DNA of 64,000 bases from an uncultured Eubacteriales bacterium (lineage in GTDB: Bacteria; Bacillota; Clostridia; Oscillospirales; Acutalibacteraceae), in contig CAKSHM010000006.1 in assembly GCA_934457415.1 (NCBI GenBank), forward strand, positions 62,001 to 126,000. The letters run 5' to 3'. Below the pieces are notes generated by a model. That model did no database searches and had not been told where the DNA came from. It saw nothing but the letters and a program-made list of their open reading frames with translations. The stretch's first letter is position 1. Every line of letters starts with the position of its first letter. Below, one piece after another: positions 41,225 to 49,098 of the stretch. Made by a program: the position numbers and the translations under genes.

Positions 41225-41413
41225 TTATTTTACAATGCAATTACGCACAGCAAAATCAAGCAAAACATTGATAAGCTCATTTCTTGAACGCTTGGTTTTT
41301 TTAGCAAGATCGTCAAGCGATGCCACAGTATCGTTTTTAATACGGATAGAAAAGGTTTTAAACCCGTCCTCTCCCTTTAAATTCTTTTGTCTTAAAATAA
41401 GTTTCTCCTGCAT
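41225..41413 (-). CDS. Small ribbon-helix-helix-like protein
   Basis: The 62-residue protein reads GFKTFSIRIKNDTVASLDDL and KKTKRSRNELINVLLDFAV. This gives a short beta strand (FSIRI) followed by two helices, the layout of CopG/Arc ribbon-helix-helix DNA-binding proteins. Such proteins repress their own genes or act as antitoxins; no toxin gene is adjacent. The ATG at 41413 has GAGGTG 6 nt upstream, whereas the in-frame GTG at 41422 overlaps that ribosome site. It is a single gene between the bidirectional terminator and the rpsT terminator. Confidence 0.68.
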   Translation of the reverse strand: MQEKLILRQKNLKGEDGFKTFSIRIKNDTVASLDDLAKKTKRSRNELINVLLDFAVRNCIVK

Positions 41414-41487
41414 AACATACACCTCACATTCAATATAACGAATTTAAGGTTAATAATATATGTTAAGTTTTATAACATGGAGAATTC

Positions 41488-41523
41488 AAAAAAATCTGCG
41501 CCGCACAGGATATGTGCGGCGCA
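41488..41523 (-). terminator. Rho-independent terminator of rpsT
   Basis: A perfect 11-bp stem TGCGCCGCACA (41497-41507) with TGTGCGGCGCA (41513-41523) is followed on the minus strand by GATTTTTTT. It lies about 30 nt past the rpsT stop. Confidence 0.9.
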
Positions 41524-41553
41524 TTATTATTCTTTGCAAAAAATAATATTTTC

Positions 41554-41814
41554 TTATGCTTTGGCATTAAGCTTAGTCATAAGAGCTGATTTTTTTCTGG
41601 CAGCATTATTCTTATGAATAAGACCCTTAACAGCTGCCTGATCAAGCTTTACAACTGCGGCCTTTACTGTTTCGGCTGCATCGGCAGAATTTGCCTCAAG
41701 AGCAGCGTCTGCTTTCTTAACAGCTGTCTTTAAAGCAGAACGGTAAGCCTTATTACGCTCATAATTAGCTTTGCTGATTACAACACGCTTTTTTGCTGAT
41801 TTGATATTAGGCAT
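41554..41814 (-). CDS. rpsT: Ribosomal protein S20
   Basis: The 86-residue basic protein begins MPNIKSAKKRVVISKANYER and contains KTAVKKADAAL, GLIHKNNAARKKSALMTKL, the usual S20 helices that bind the 5' domain of 16S rRNA. The ATG at 41814 has GGGAGGTG upstream; a longer in-frame reading is excluded because it would run through the promoter at 41867-41895. It is monocistronic with its own promoter and terminator. Confidence 0.97.
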   Translation of the reverse strand: MPNIKSAKKRVVISKANYERNKAYRSALKTAVKKADAALEANSADAAETVKAAVVKLDQAAVKGLIHKNNAARKKSALMTKLNAKA

Positions 41815-41866
41815 TGCGGCACCTCCCAACCAAGCGGCATAAACCACATTTATCACAGTATTATTT

Positions 41867-41895
41867 ATAATACCATAACAATCATAAAAATGCAA
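41867..41895 (-). promoter_or_regulatory. Sigma-A type promoter of rpsT
   Basis: On the minus strand TTGCAT (41895-41890) and TATTAT (41872-41867) are 17 nt apart. The start site near 41860 leaves a leader of about 46 nt before the ATG. Confidence 0.7.
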
Positions 41896-41916
41896 GATAT
41901 TTTTTAAAATTAACAA

Positions 41917-43323
41917 TCATTTTTTTACGGGAAGCTTTTTTCTTGAAAAAATTCCGATAAAAGCCTTTGCGTTAAAGGGTATAACGGGATAAAAATATCC
42001 CTTGCCGGAAAGTGTTTTATTAAGGCATAACACCGCTATCCAGAATATAAGCCCCGCTATAAATCCGTAATATGAAAACAGCTGAGTTAAAATAAGAAGA
42101 GAAATTCTTTCAAATTTCATGGCATATCCCATTTCAAAGCTCGGCTGAGAATATGCGGCTATTGTTACAAAAGCAGTTAAAAGAATGGTTTCTCCCATAA
42201 ACCACCCTGCGCTTACGGCAAATTCCGAAAGAATAAGTCCGCCGATAATTCCCAGAGAATTTGAAAGCGAATCGGGAGTATTTATAGACGCGAGCCTTAA
42301 GCCGTCAACTATAAGCTCTAAAAGCAAAAGCTGAAAAATTATCGGGATATCGCCGATTTTCGCATTATTTAAAAACTTAAGGAAATCGGGAATAAGCTCT
42401 CTGTTGTTCATAAGCATAAGATACAGCGGAGAAATAATTACCGTACAAAGCGTTACGGTAAATCTTAAAACTCTCGTATAACAGGCAATTACGGGCAGAA
42501 AATAATAATCGTCCGCCTCACGGAAAAAATCAGCAAACGAATCGGGAATGATTACTGCCGACGGCGAATTGTCAAGCAGCATTACGATTTTTCCGTCAAG
42601 CACGGCGGCAGAGGCAAAATCTGGCCTTTCGGTAAATCTGAACTTAGGAAAAGGATTTAAAATTCCGTGCGGAATAAGGCTTTCGCAAATTGCCTGACTT
42701 GTCATAGAAGCGCTTTTTATACTTATCTTTGAAATTCTTTCTTTTAACATCGAAAGTGTCTTTTTATCCGCAGCGCCGTCGATATAAGCTATAGCAATAT
42801 CGGTTTTTGAATTTTCCCCTGCCTGCATATATTCCATTCTGAGCTTTTCGGTTCTGATTCTTCTGCGCAAAAGCGCGGTATTGAACATCAGCGTTTCGAC
42901 AAATCCGTCCCTTGAGCCGCGAAGCGACCTGTCCTTAGACGGCTCTTCTATTCCGCGGACCGGATATGTTCTTGTATCAATTATCAGCTGACCCTCAATA
43001 CCGTCGACAATAAGCATGGCAGGACCGCACAGAACGCTTTTTGCCGCAGTCAGGATATCATAGCTTGCGTCGGTCTCAACATAAGGCAGACCGAATTTTG
43101 AAAATTCGTCCATATCCTTTGTTTTTTCAACCTTTTCCTCGGGCAACGTGAAAAGGTATTCAAGGATTTTTTCAAAGACCTCGTCTTTTATAAATCCGTC
43201 AACAAAATATAAGATCGCATCTTTTCCGCCTACAAAAATTTTTCTTTTAACGATATCAAAGCTAAGCTCCGGCTTTAACAAACCGTCCGCTTCTTTCTGA
43301 TAAGAAAGAAATTTATTGTTCAA
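41917..43323 (-). CDS. Spore germination protein, GerA/SpoVAF family
   Basis: The 468-residue protein has a soluble N-terminal domain (about 1-290) and a C-terminal membrane domain with four or five hydrophobic segments (about 280-450). Motifs include PVRGIEEPSKDRSLRGSRDGFVE, with the conserved RGSRDGF, then NTALLRRRIR and MLLDNSPSAVIIPDSF. The membrane part has LLLLELIVDGLRLASINTPD and FVTIAAYSQPS. Such A-type subunits form the germinant-responsive channel with B and C partners. Without gerB/gerC next to it, and with the FGLPYVETD segment, a SpoVAF-like role in DPA release or germination is likely. It is probably expressed in the forespore. Confidence 0.9.
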   Translation of the reverse strand: MNNKFLSYQKEADGLLKPELSFDIVKRKIFVGGKDAILYFVDGFIKDEVFEKILEYLFTLPEEKVEKTKDMDEFSKFGLPYVETDASYDILTAAKSVLCGPAMLIVDGIEGQLIIDTRTYPVRGIEEPSKDRSLRGSRDGFVETLMFNTALLRRRIRTEKLRMEYMQAGENSKTDIAIAYIDGAADKKTLSMLKERISKISIKSASMTSQAICESLIPHGILNPFPKFRFTERPDFASAAVLDGKIVMLLDNSPSAVIIPDSFADFFREADDYYFLPVIACYTRVLRFTVTLCTVIISPLYLMLMNNRELIPDFLKFLNNAKIGDIPIIFQLLLLELIVDGLRLASINTPDSLSNSLGIIGGLILSEFAVSAGWFMGETILLTAFVTIAAYSQPSFEMGYAMKFERISLLILTQLFSYYGFIAGLIFWIAVLCLNKTLSGKGYFYPVIPFNAKAFIGIFSRKKLPVKK

Positions 43324-43387
43324 AAAAACGCCTCCTTCGGTAGTGTGACAGAAATATAATTCCCGAAAAAGGCATTTTTAATATTTT

Positions 43388-44068
43388 TTATTGCTGATTT
43401 TCTTCCGCTTCAGCTTTTGATTTTCTTTCTTTTATAAAATCTACCGCCACCGCCGCAATCACAGCTGTAAACAAAGCGATCGAGCCTGCGATAAGCACTG
43501 TTTGCCAGACGGGAAGAGAAGCGGTATCGGTTTTAATATCAAGAGATTTAAAAACCTCAGAGATCCTTTTATCCTGTTCTTTGCCTTTACTAAAGCACGA
43601 AAGTACATAAAACTCACCGTTTTTAACAGTAATATATCTTGAAGAAACATAACCTCCGTAAGTATCTGAAACTTGGGTTTCAACAAAAACAAATTTTGTT
43701 TCGTTGTTTGAAACTATTTTATAATTATAGATTCCTGCCGAAGAGGCATAATCCTTTATAATATTTTCATCAGATGAAGAAAAAGACTGTATTGCCTTTG
43801 AATAGCTGTTTTTAAACCGGCTCAGCTTTATTTGAACGGAATTATCGCCGTTAACCGCCATTAAAATGAGCTTGTCCTCTTTAAAATAGCTTTTTATCTC
43901 CTTGGTATCTACACCTAAAGCCTCCGCAAGTTCATCAGCATCTTCGGCTGAATATGCGGCCGAAAAGCCCTTGGGAATACCGATATTGTAATCAGCCTTA
44001 GGAGCGCAGGACGCAGAGGCAAGACATAAAAAAGCGGCAAGAATTATTATTGAAACTGCTTTCTTCAT
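43388..44068 (-). CDS. Lipoprotein with C-terminal membrane segment, unknown function
   Basis: The 226-residue protein has a signal peptide ending ASASC (lipobox, cysteine near residue 20). The extracellular domain contains an acidic EDADELAEALGV helix and beta-rich stretches. Near the C-terminus, SLPVWQTVLIAGSIALFTAVIAAVAVDF is a membrane span, followed by a basic/acidic tail (KERKSKAEAEENQQ). A lipidated N-terminus and a C-terminal span together would hold both ends at the membrane. I do not recognise the family. It overlaps folD by 4 nt (ATGA), so it belongs to the ymfF-ymfH-lgt-folD line. Confidence 0.7.
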   Translation of the reverse strand: MKKAVSIIILAAFLCLASASCAPKADYNIGIPKGFSAAYSAEDADELAEALGVDTKEIKSYFKEDKLILMAVNGDNSVQIKLSRFKNSYSKAIQSFSSSDENIIKDYASSAGIYNYKIVSNNETKFVFVETQVSDTYGGYVSSRYITVKNGEFYVLSCFSKGKEQDKRISEVFKSLDIKTDTASLPVWQTVLIAGSIALFTAVIAAVAVDFIKERKSKAEAEENQQ

Positions 44069-44922
44069 AATTCTTTTATTCCGTTTTGCTTTTTTGCCGC
44101 CGTAACCGTATTTTTTAAAAGCATTGCAATTGTCATCGGGCCTACTCCCCCCGGAACCGGTGTTATAAATGAGGTTTTTTCTTTTACCTCATCGAAAGCA
44201 ACATCTCCGCAAAGCCTGCCGTTTTCTCGGTTCATTCCGACATCTATAACTACGGCGCCGTCCTTTACCATATCGGCGGTAACAAAGCCTGCTTTGCCTA
44301 CGGCACTTATAAGGATATCGGCGGATTTACACATTTCTTTCAGATTTATGGTTTTCGAGTGGCATACCGTCACGGTAGCGTTTTTATGAAGCATAAGCAT
44401 GGCCATAGGCTTACCGACTATATTCGACCTGCCGATAACGGTACAGTTTTTTCCCTCGGGCGAAATATCATAAAATTTAAGAATTTCCATAATTCCTGCC
44501 GGTGTGCATGGAACAAAATCAAAATCACCGATCATTATTTTTCCGACATTTACGGGATGAAACGCGTCAACATCCTTTTCGGGCGAAATAGTATTTATGA
44601 TTTTCTTTTCATCAAGCCCTTTTGGCAAAGGCAGCTGACATAAAATTCCGTTGACGGAACTGTCGGCATTGAGGTTTTTAATTAAATCAACAATCTCTTT
44701 CTCGGTTGTATTTTCATTCAAAATATATTCGAGAGAGCGGATGCCCGTCGCCTCGCACGCCTTTTTCTTGTTAGCAACATATATTTTAGACGCGGGGTCG
44801 TTTCCGACAAGCACTACCGCAAGACTTACATCTATACCTTTTTTCTTTAATGCTCCGACATCTGCCTTTATGTTTTCCTTTACGGCGGAGGATACCGCCT
44901 TTCCGTCAAGAATTTTCGTCAT
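44065..44922 (-). CDS. folD: Methylenetetrahydrofolate dehydrogenase/cyclohydrolase
   Basis: FolD interconverts 5,10-methylene-, methenyl- and 10-formyl-THF. The 285-residue protein has VGNDPASKIYVANKKKACEA with the catalytic lysine, GILCQLPLPKGLDEK, PEKDVDAFHPVN, the Rossmann segment VIGRSNIVGKPMAMLM, and FITPVPGGVGPMTIAML at the end. The length is standard. The start overlaps the lgt stop by 17 nt and the stop overlaps the next lipoprotein gene by 4 nt. Confidence 0.97.
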   Translation of the reverse strand: MTKILDGKAVSSAVKENIKADVGALKKKGIDVSLAVVLVGNDPASKIYVANKKKACEATGIRSLEYILNENTTEKEIVDLIKNLNADSSVNGILCQLPLPKGLDEKKIINTISPEKDVDAFHPVNVGKIMIGDFDFVPCTPAGIMEILKFYDISPEGKNCTVIGRSNIVGKPMAMLMLHKNATVTVCHSKTINLKEMCKSADILISAVGKAGFVTADMVKDGAVVIDVGMNRENGRLCGDVAFDEVKEKTSFITPVPGGVGPMTIAMLLKNTVTAAKKQNGIKEL

Positions 44923-45886
44923 TCAAATCGTCCTTTTCGGTTGTTTTTTTAGTTTCGGTTTCTGTTAAATCTTCTGTTATATTTTCGGTATCTTTAGCGT
45001 CAGACTCGGCATTATCAGCGGAAAATACGCTTTCGTAAGTTTTATCAGCAACCTCGGATTTTTCTTTTTTCCGCATTAAAACCAAAACTGCCGCTGCGGC
45101 AATACATATTGCGAAAGAAAGCAGAGATGATACCTTAAACGGACCTATCATCAGGCTGTCTGTACGCAGAAGTTCTATAAATCCTCTGCCGAATCCGTAC
45201 CAAACGCAGTACATAAGAATTATTTCGCCCGAAAATTTTCTTTTCTTTGAAAAATAATTCAGCACGAAAAACCCCGCTATACACCATATTGATTCATATA
45301 AAAAGCAGGGGTGTGCGAGTGCGGTCGGATCATAGCCCTTTTCGGCAAAATCCTTTACGACATTTTCGCTGGTCATTCCGAAAAAGCTGCTGCCTGTCGG
45401 GCCTCCGAACGCCTCCTGATTCATAAAGTTTCCCCAGCGGCCTATTCCCTGTCCTATCAAAAAGCCGATCGATGCAAGGTCGAACATATCAAGCGCATTT
45501 ATTTTTCTCAGCTTACACATAAGAAGTCCGCACCCGAAAGCACCGATTACTCCGCCGTAAATCGCAAGTCCCGTAAACCCGTTCGGACTGCCTACCCCGA
45601 AAAATTCGCCTATACCGCTTAATTTCTCACCGTCGAAGATGAGATAATAGGCTCTTGCACATAGAATTGCGACAGGAGTGGTAACAAGTATAACATCAAG
45701 CATTCTGTCAAGATTTATATCAAATCTTTTTGCGTTTTTATAAGCATAAATTATTGCAAGCAAAAAGCCTGTTGCTATAATTATTCCGTACCAATAAATA
45801 TCCCAACCGTTCTTACCTATCGGCAAAGTAAAGGCAATGGGATTAAGCTTTAAATGAATTCCGAATATCGTTACATTATAAGTCAT
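44906..45886 (-). CDS. lgt: Prolipoprotein diacylglyceryl transferase
   Basis: Lgt transfers diacylglycerol from phosphatidylglycerol to lipobox cysteines, matching the several lipoproteins in this window. The 326-residue protein has about seven membrane segments. The signature GRWGNFMNQEAFGGPTG is present, with GLAIYGGVIGAFG before it and HPCFLYESIW and RGFIELLRTDSLM after. An unusual acidic cytoplasmic tail of about 50 residues (many Glu, Asp, Thr) follows the last span. It starts 3 nt after ymfH and overlaps folD by 17 nt. Confidence 0.96.
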   Translation of the reverse strand: MTYNVTIFGIHLKLNPIAFTLPIGKNGWDIYWYGIIIATGFLLAIIYAYKNAKRFDINLDRMLDVILVTTPVAILCARAYYLIFDGEKLSGIGEFFGVGSPNGFTGLAIYGGVIGAFGCGLLMCKLRKINALDMFDLASIGFLIGQGIGRWGNFMNQEAFGGPTGSSFFGMTSENVVKDFAEKGYDPTALAHPCFLYESIWCIAGFFVLNYFSKKRKFSGEIILMYCVWYGFGRGFIELLRTDSLMIGPFKVSSLLSFAICIAAAAVLVLMRKKEKSEVADKTYESVFSADNAESDAKDTENITEDLTETETKKTTEKDDLNDENS

Positions 45887-45889
45887 TTA

Positions 45890-47173
45890 CTATCCCTCCG
45901 AAACTTCTTCTATAGGCTCAATAACCGAAAGCACACGGTTTTGAACATCGAATTCATTCAAAACCCGCATAAGATCCTCGGCGGTAACCGACTTGATGTA
46001 TTTTATTTCATCAAAGGCATTATATCCGCAGACGGCGCTGTTTACAAGCTGCATAACAATCCCCTCGGTACTGCCGAATGCTCTGACACAATCACCGTAA
46101 GTAGCTGCTTTTACGGCGGCAAAAAGCTTTTTATCAATACCGCCGTTCTTTATTCTGTTTATCTCGCCCTTGATTTCTTCGCTTACCTTTTTCGGATCCG
46201 GAGATTCGCCCTCAAAAATCATTGCGGCATAGCCGTTTCCTGTAAAATATTCGCTTGAAAACTCATCGTTTATCAGTCCGTCTCTTACGAGTCTTGCATA
46301 AAGAGGAGAAGAATCTCCGCAGATAATCTCAAGCAGCAAGGAAACGCAGATCTTGGTTTTAAGGCTCTGAAAAGAGCTTGATATTGACTGCTTAAAGCCG
46401 ATACAGAACATCGGAACACAAACCGAAAGCCTTGAAGAAACAAAATGCTTATCGACTTTTTTTGAATCTGTGAACTCTCCGCGCTCTATTACCGACGGCA
46501 AAGACGGTTTTATTTTTTCTTCAATCTGTTTTAAAACGGAATTTGTATCAACATTTCCCGCAATACAGATAAACATATTTGAGGGATTATAAAAAGTTTC
46601 ATAGCATTTATAAAGCAGACCCGCGTCAATTTCCTTTATGGATTCGACCGTTCCCGCAATATCTATGCTTACGGGGTGATCCTTAAACATGGTTTTCAGC
46701 ATATTGAACATCGCGCGCCATCCCGGACTGTCATCATACATCTTGATTTCCTGCGCGATTATACCCTGCTCCTTTGATACCGTCTTTTCGGTAAAATAAG
46801 GAGACTGAACAAAATCCAGAAGAATTCCCAGATTTTCATAAAATTTGTCACTGCATGAAAACAGATAGCAGGTTCTGTCAAAGGAGGTATAGGCATTGGC
46901 GCTCGCACCCGTTAAGGCAAATTTATTGAATGCGTCCCCGTCCTCGCTTTCAAAAAGCTTATGCTCCAAAAAATGAGCTATTCCTTCGGGGACCCTTACT
47001 GTTTCGCCGCCGTTTAAAGAGAATTCGGTATCAACCGAGCCGTACTTTGTGCCGAAAATCGCGAAAGATGATGAAAACTGCGGCTTTTCCATAATATAAA
47101 TTTCAAGGCCGGATCCATGCACTGCTTTAGTAAAACCTTCGCCGAAGGGTCCTTCAAAATATTCTTTTTTCAC
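45890..47173 (-). CDS. M16-family zinc peptidase, YmfH-like (active subunit)
   Basis: The 427-residue protein carries the inverted zinc motif HFLEH in VPEGIAHFLEHKLFESEDGD (about residue 65), with the distal glutamate in EIKMYDDSPGW. This is the catalytic half of the two-subunit M16B peptidases related to mitochondrial processing peptidase. No signal peptide is seen, so it is cytoplasmic. It overlaps the inactive partner gene by 4 nt. The natural substrate is unknown; the Firmicute YmfF/YmfH pair has been suggested to act on peptides or signals. Confidence 0.9.
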   Translation of the reverse strand: MKKEYFEGPFGEGFTKAVHGSGLEIYIMEKPQFSSSFAIFGTKYGSVDTEFSLNGGETVRVPEGIAHFLEHKLFESEDGDAFNKFALTGASANAYTSFDRTCYLFSCSDKFYENLGILLDFVQSPYFTEKTVSKEQGIIAQEIKMYDDSPGWRAMFNMLKTMFKDHPVSIDIAGTVESIKEIDAGLLYKCYETFYNPSNMFICIAGNVDTNSVLKQIEEKIKPSLPSVIERGEFTDSKKVDKHFVSSRLSVCVPMFCIGFKQSISSSFQSLKTKICVSLLLEIICGDSSPLYARLVRDGLINDEFSSEYFTGNGYAAMIFEGESPDPKKVSEEIKGEINRIKNGGIDKKLFAAVKAATYGDCVRAFGSTEGIVMQLVNSAVCGYNAFDEIKYIKSVTAEDLMRVLNEFDVQNRVLSVIEPIEEVSEG

Positions 47174-48465
47174 TTTGCTTGCCCTCCCATATCCGTCTCT
47201 TTAGGAAGCAGACGGAATACCGTATGAAGTTTTATTCCCTGTGCGGCATTTACAATTTCTTCTTTTGTCACTCCGTTAATAAGTCTGCTTAAAGTCTCAG
47301 GCTCTGCGGGAGAGCCGTCAAAAATTTTTAAAGAATACCAAGTATCGAGAAGCGCCTGACTGTCATTATAGGTATTTATACTGTCTATACAGCTTTTTTT
47401 CGAGGATTCAAACTCAAAGTCAGTAAAACCTCCCTGTTTCATAATTTCAAGCTGCTCCAAAACAGCCTTTTCGGTTTTTTCGATGTTTTCCTTTTCCACT
47501 CCGCTTTCAACCGTTAAAAGCCCTTTTACCCTTACGGTTCTTGCGGCGCAGTAATAGCAAAGGCTCATTTTTTCGCGGACATTTGAAAACAGTCTCGAAT
47601 AAGGTCCGCCGCCGAATATATCGCTCATAAGCATTAAAGGAACGGTATCCTTATCGTTTCCGCAAAGCGAGCTGACAAAGCCCATAACAAGCTTTCCCTG
47701 TGTAACGTCGGACGGCTCGTCAATACGCTTCGGATTTTCTGTCGGAGACAAATTTATATTATTTGAAAAATCGACTGTACAGTTTCTTTCAACCGAAGAA
47801 AGTCTTGCGGAGATCCTATCGGTAAGCCCCTGCATCAAAGTATCCGAAATGATGTTTACCCTTATAAAAGCTTTGCTTAAAACGTCCTTCCATGCCTTAT
47901 AAAGAATTTTCCCGTCTATAGCTTTTATCTGCTCAACAGTTCCGCATTTCGGTATGCCGTAAGGCAAACCGTCATACATAACCGAAATAAGACGCTTTTT
48001 GGAATAAACTCTCTTATCGTTGAATTCTCCCATTACATGGAAAACAGCCTTTTGTTTTTCCCTTTCAACATCCTCCGCGCAAAAGCTCTCATTTTCCGCT
48101 TTCGGCTCAAAAATAAGGCTTTCGAGCATATTGCAGGCATCGGAAACAAGACTTTCGGAGTCTAAAGTGAACCTGTCGTTTATAACAGAAATTCCGACCT
48201 TTAAAAGCTGAAAATCTCCGACCTTTTCGCTTGAGGCTACAAGCTCAGCGCCGTAAAGCCGGCTGAGCTTAAAGTTAAGCTTTGAAAAATCGGGATATTC
48301 CTTTCCGCAGGTTGTAAGTACAAACGGCAGGAGCGCATAAGGCGCCACCGTATCCTTATTCAGCGGAAGATAAAAGTTGAATGATACAAGCGTTGTATTA
48401 AACCTATTGCTCCTTACAAAGAGGCATTCGGCATTATTTTCAATCTTTTTTACTGAAACCGACAA
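47170..48465 (-). CDS. M16-family peptidase-like protein, YmfF-like (inactive subunit)
   Basis: The 431-residue protein has the M16 fold but no HxxEH; the corresponding region reads LLPFVLTTCGKEYPDFSKL. The later segments FGGGPYSRLFSNVREKMSLCY and VESGVEKENIEKTEKAV are typical of the C-terminal M16 domain. It should pair with the active subunit encoded next. The start is a TTG at 48465 with GGAGGG 7 nt upstream. It is first of a minus-strand line of M16 pair, lgt, folD and a lipoprotein. Confidence 0.88.
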   Translation of the reverse strand: MSVSVKKIENNAECLFVRSNRFNTTLVSFNFYLPLNKDTVAPYALLPFVLTTCGKEYPDFSKLNFKLSRLYGAELVASSEKVGDFQLLKVGISVINDRFTLDSESLVSDACNMLESLIFEPKAENESFCAEDVEREKQKAVFHVMGEFNDKRVYSKKRLISVMYDGLPYGIPKCGTVEQIKAIDGKILYKAWKDVLSKAFIRVNIISDTLMQGLTDRISARLSSVERNCTVDFSNNINLSPTENPKRIDEPSDVTQGKLVMGFVSSLCGNDKDTVPLMLMSDIFGGGPYSRLFSNVREKMSLCYYCAARTVRVKGLLTVESGVEKENIEKTEKAVLEQLEIMKQGGFTDFEFESSKKSCIDSINTYNDSQALLDTWYSLKIFDGSPAEPETLSRLINGVTKEEIVNAAQGIKLHTVFRLLPKETDMGGQAK

Positions 48466-48566
48466 TTCTATCCCTCCGTGACGGTTTTGAATTTTTAATT
48501 TTATACCATTTTATTATAACACATTCCTTTCACTAATAACAAGCCCTTTTTGAGCATAATTTTTGC

Positions 48567-48595
48567 TTGTAATCAGCTTAAAAACATGCTATAAT
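48567..48595 (+). promoter_or_regulatory. Sigma-A type promoter of nrdR
   Basis: TTGTAA (48567-48572) and TATAAT (48590-48595) are separated by 17 nt, with the start site near 48602, about 25 nt before the ATG. No NrdR box was recognised. Confidence 0.75.
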
Positions 48596-48626
48596 TACAA
48601 ATAATTATATATATGGAGAGAAAATT

Positions 48627-49082
48627 ATGAAATGTCCTTTTTGCAGTTATGAAGAAAGTAAGGTTATAGACTCCAGACCGACCGACGAAGGGGAGCGTAT
48701 AAGAAGAAGGCGCGAATGCTTAAAATGCAGTAAAAGGTTTACAACCTATGAAATGATAGAAAGCCTTCCTATTATCGTTATAAAGAAGGACAGCTCGCGC
48801 GAGCCGTTCAACAGGGAAAAACTATTAAACGGAATGATTCGTGCCTGCGAAAAGAGGCAGGTTTCGCTTGAAACCTTAGAAAAAGCCATCGACGATATTG
48901 AGCAGGCTATTCAGAATTCCATGGACAGAGAGGTAAGCAGCGACAAAATAGGCGAGCTTGTTATGGAAAAGCTTAAGGGCATTGACGAGGTCGCTTATGT
49001 AAGATTTGCTTCTGTTTACCGGCAGTTCAAGGATATCAATACCTTTATGAATGAGCTTAACAAGCTTCTTGAAAAAAGCTGA
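48627..49082 (+). CDS. nrdR: Transcriptional repressor NrdR
   Basis: NrdR is the nucleotide-sensing repressor of ribonucleotide reductase genes. The 151-residue protein has the zinc ribbon CPFCSYEESKVIDSRP and CLKCSKRFTTYE, then an ATP-cone (IVIKKDSSREPFNREKL onward, about residues 48-140) ending VAYVRFASVYRQFKDI. The length and motifs are standard. It is followed by gltX after 16 nt, so the genes are likely cotranscribed. Confidence 0.97.
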   Translation: MKCPFCSYEESKVIDSRPTDEGERIRRRRECLKCSKRFTTYEMIESLPIIVIKKDSSREPFNREKLLNGMIRACEKRQVSLETLEKAIDDIEQAIQNSMDREVSSDKIGELVMEKLKGIDEVAYVRFASVYRQFKDINTFMNELNKLLEKS

Positions 49083-49098
49083 GGAGAATTTTAAAATT

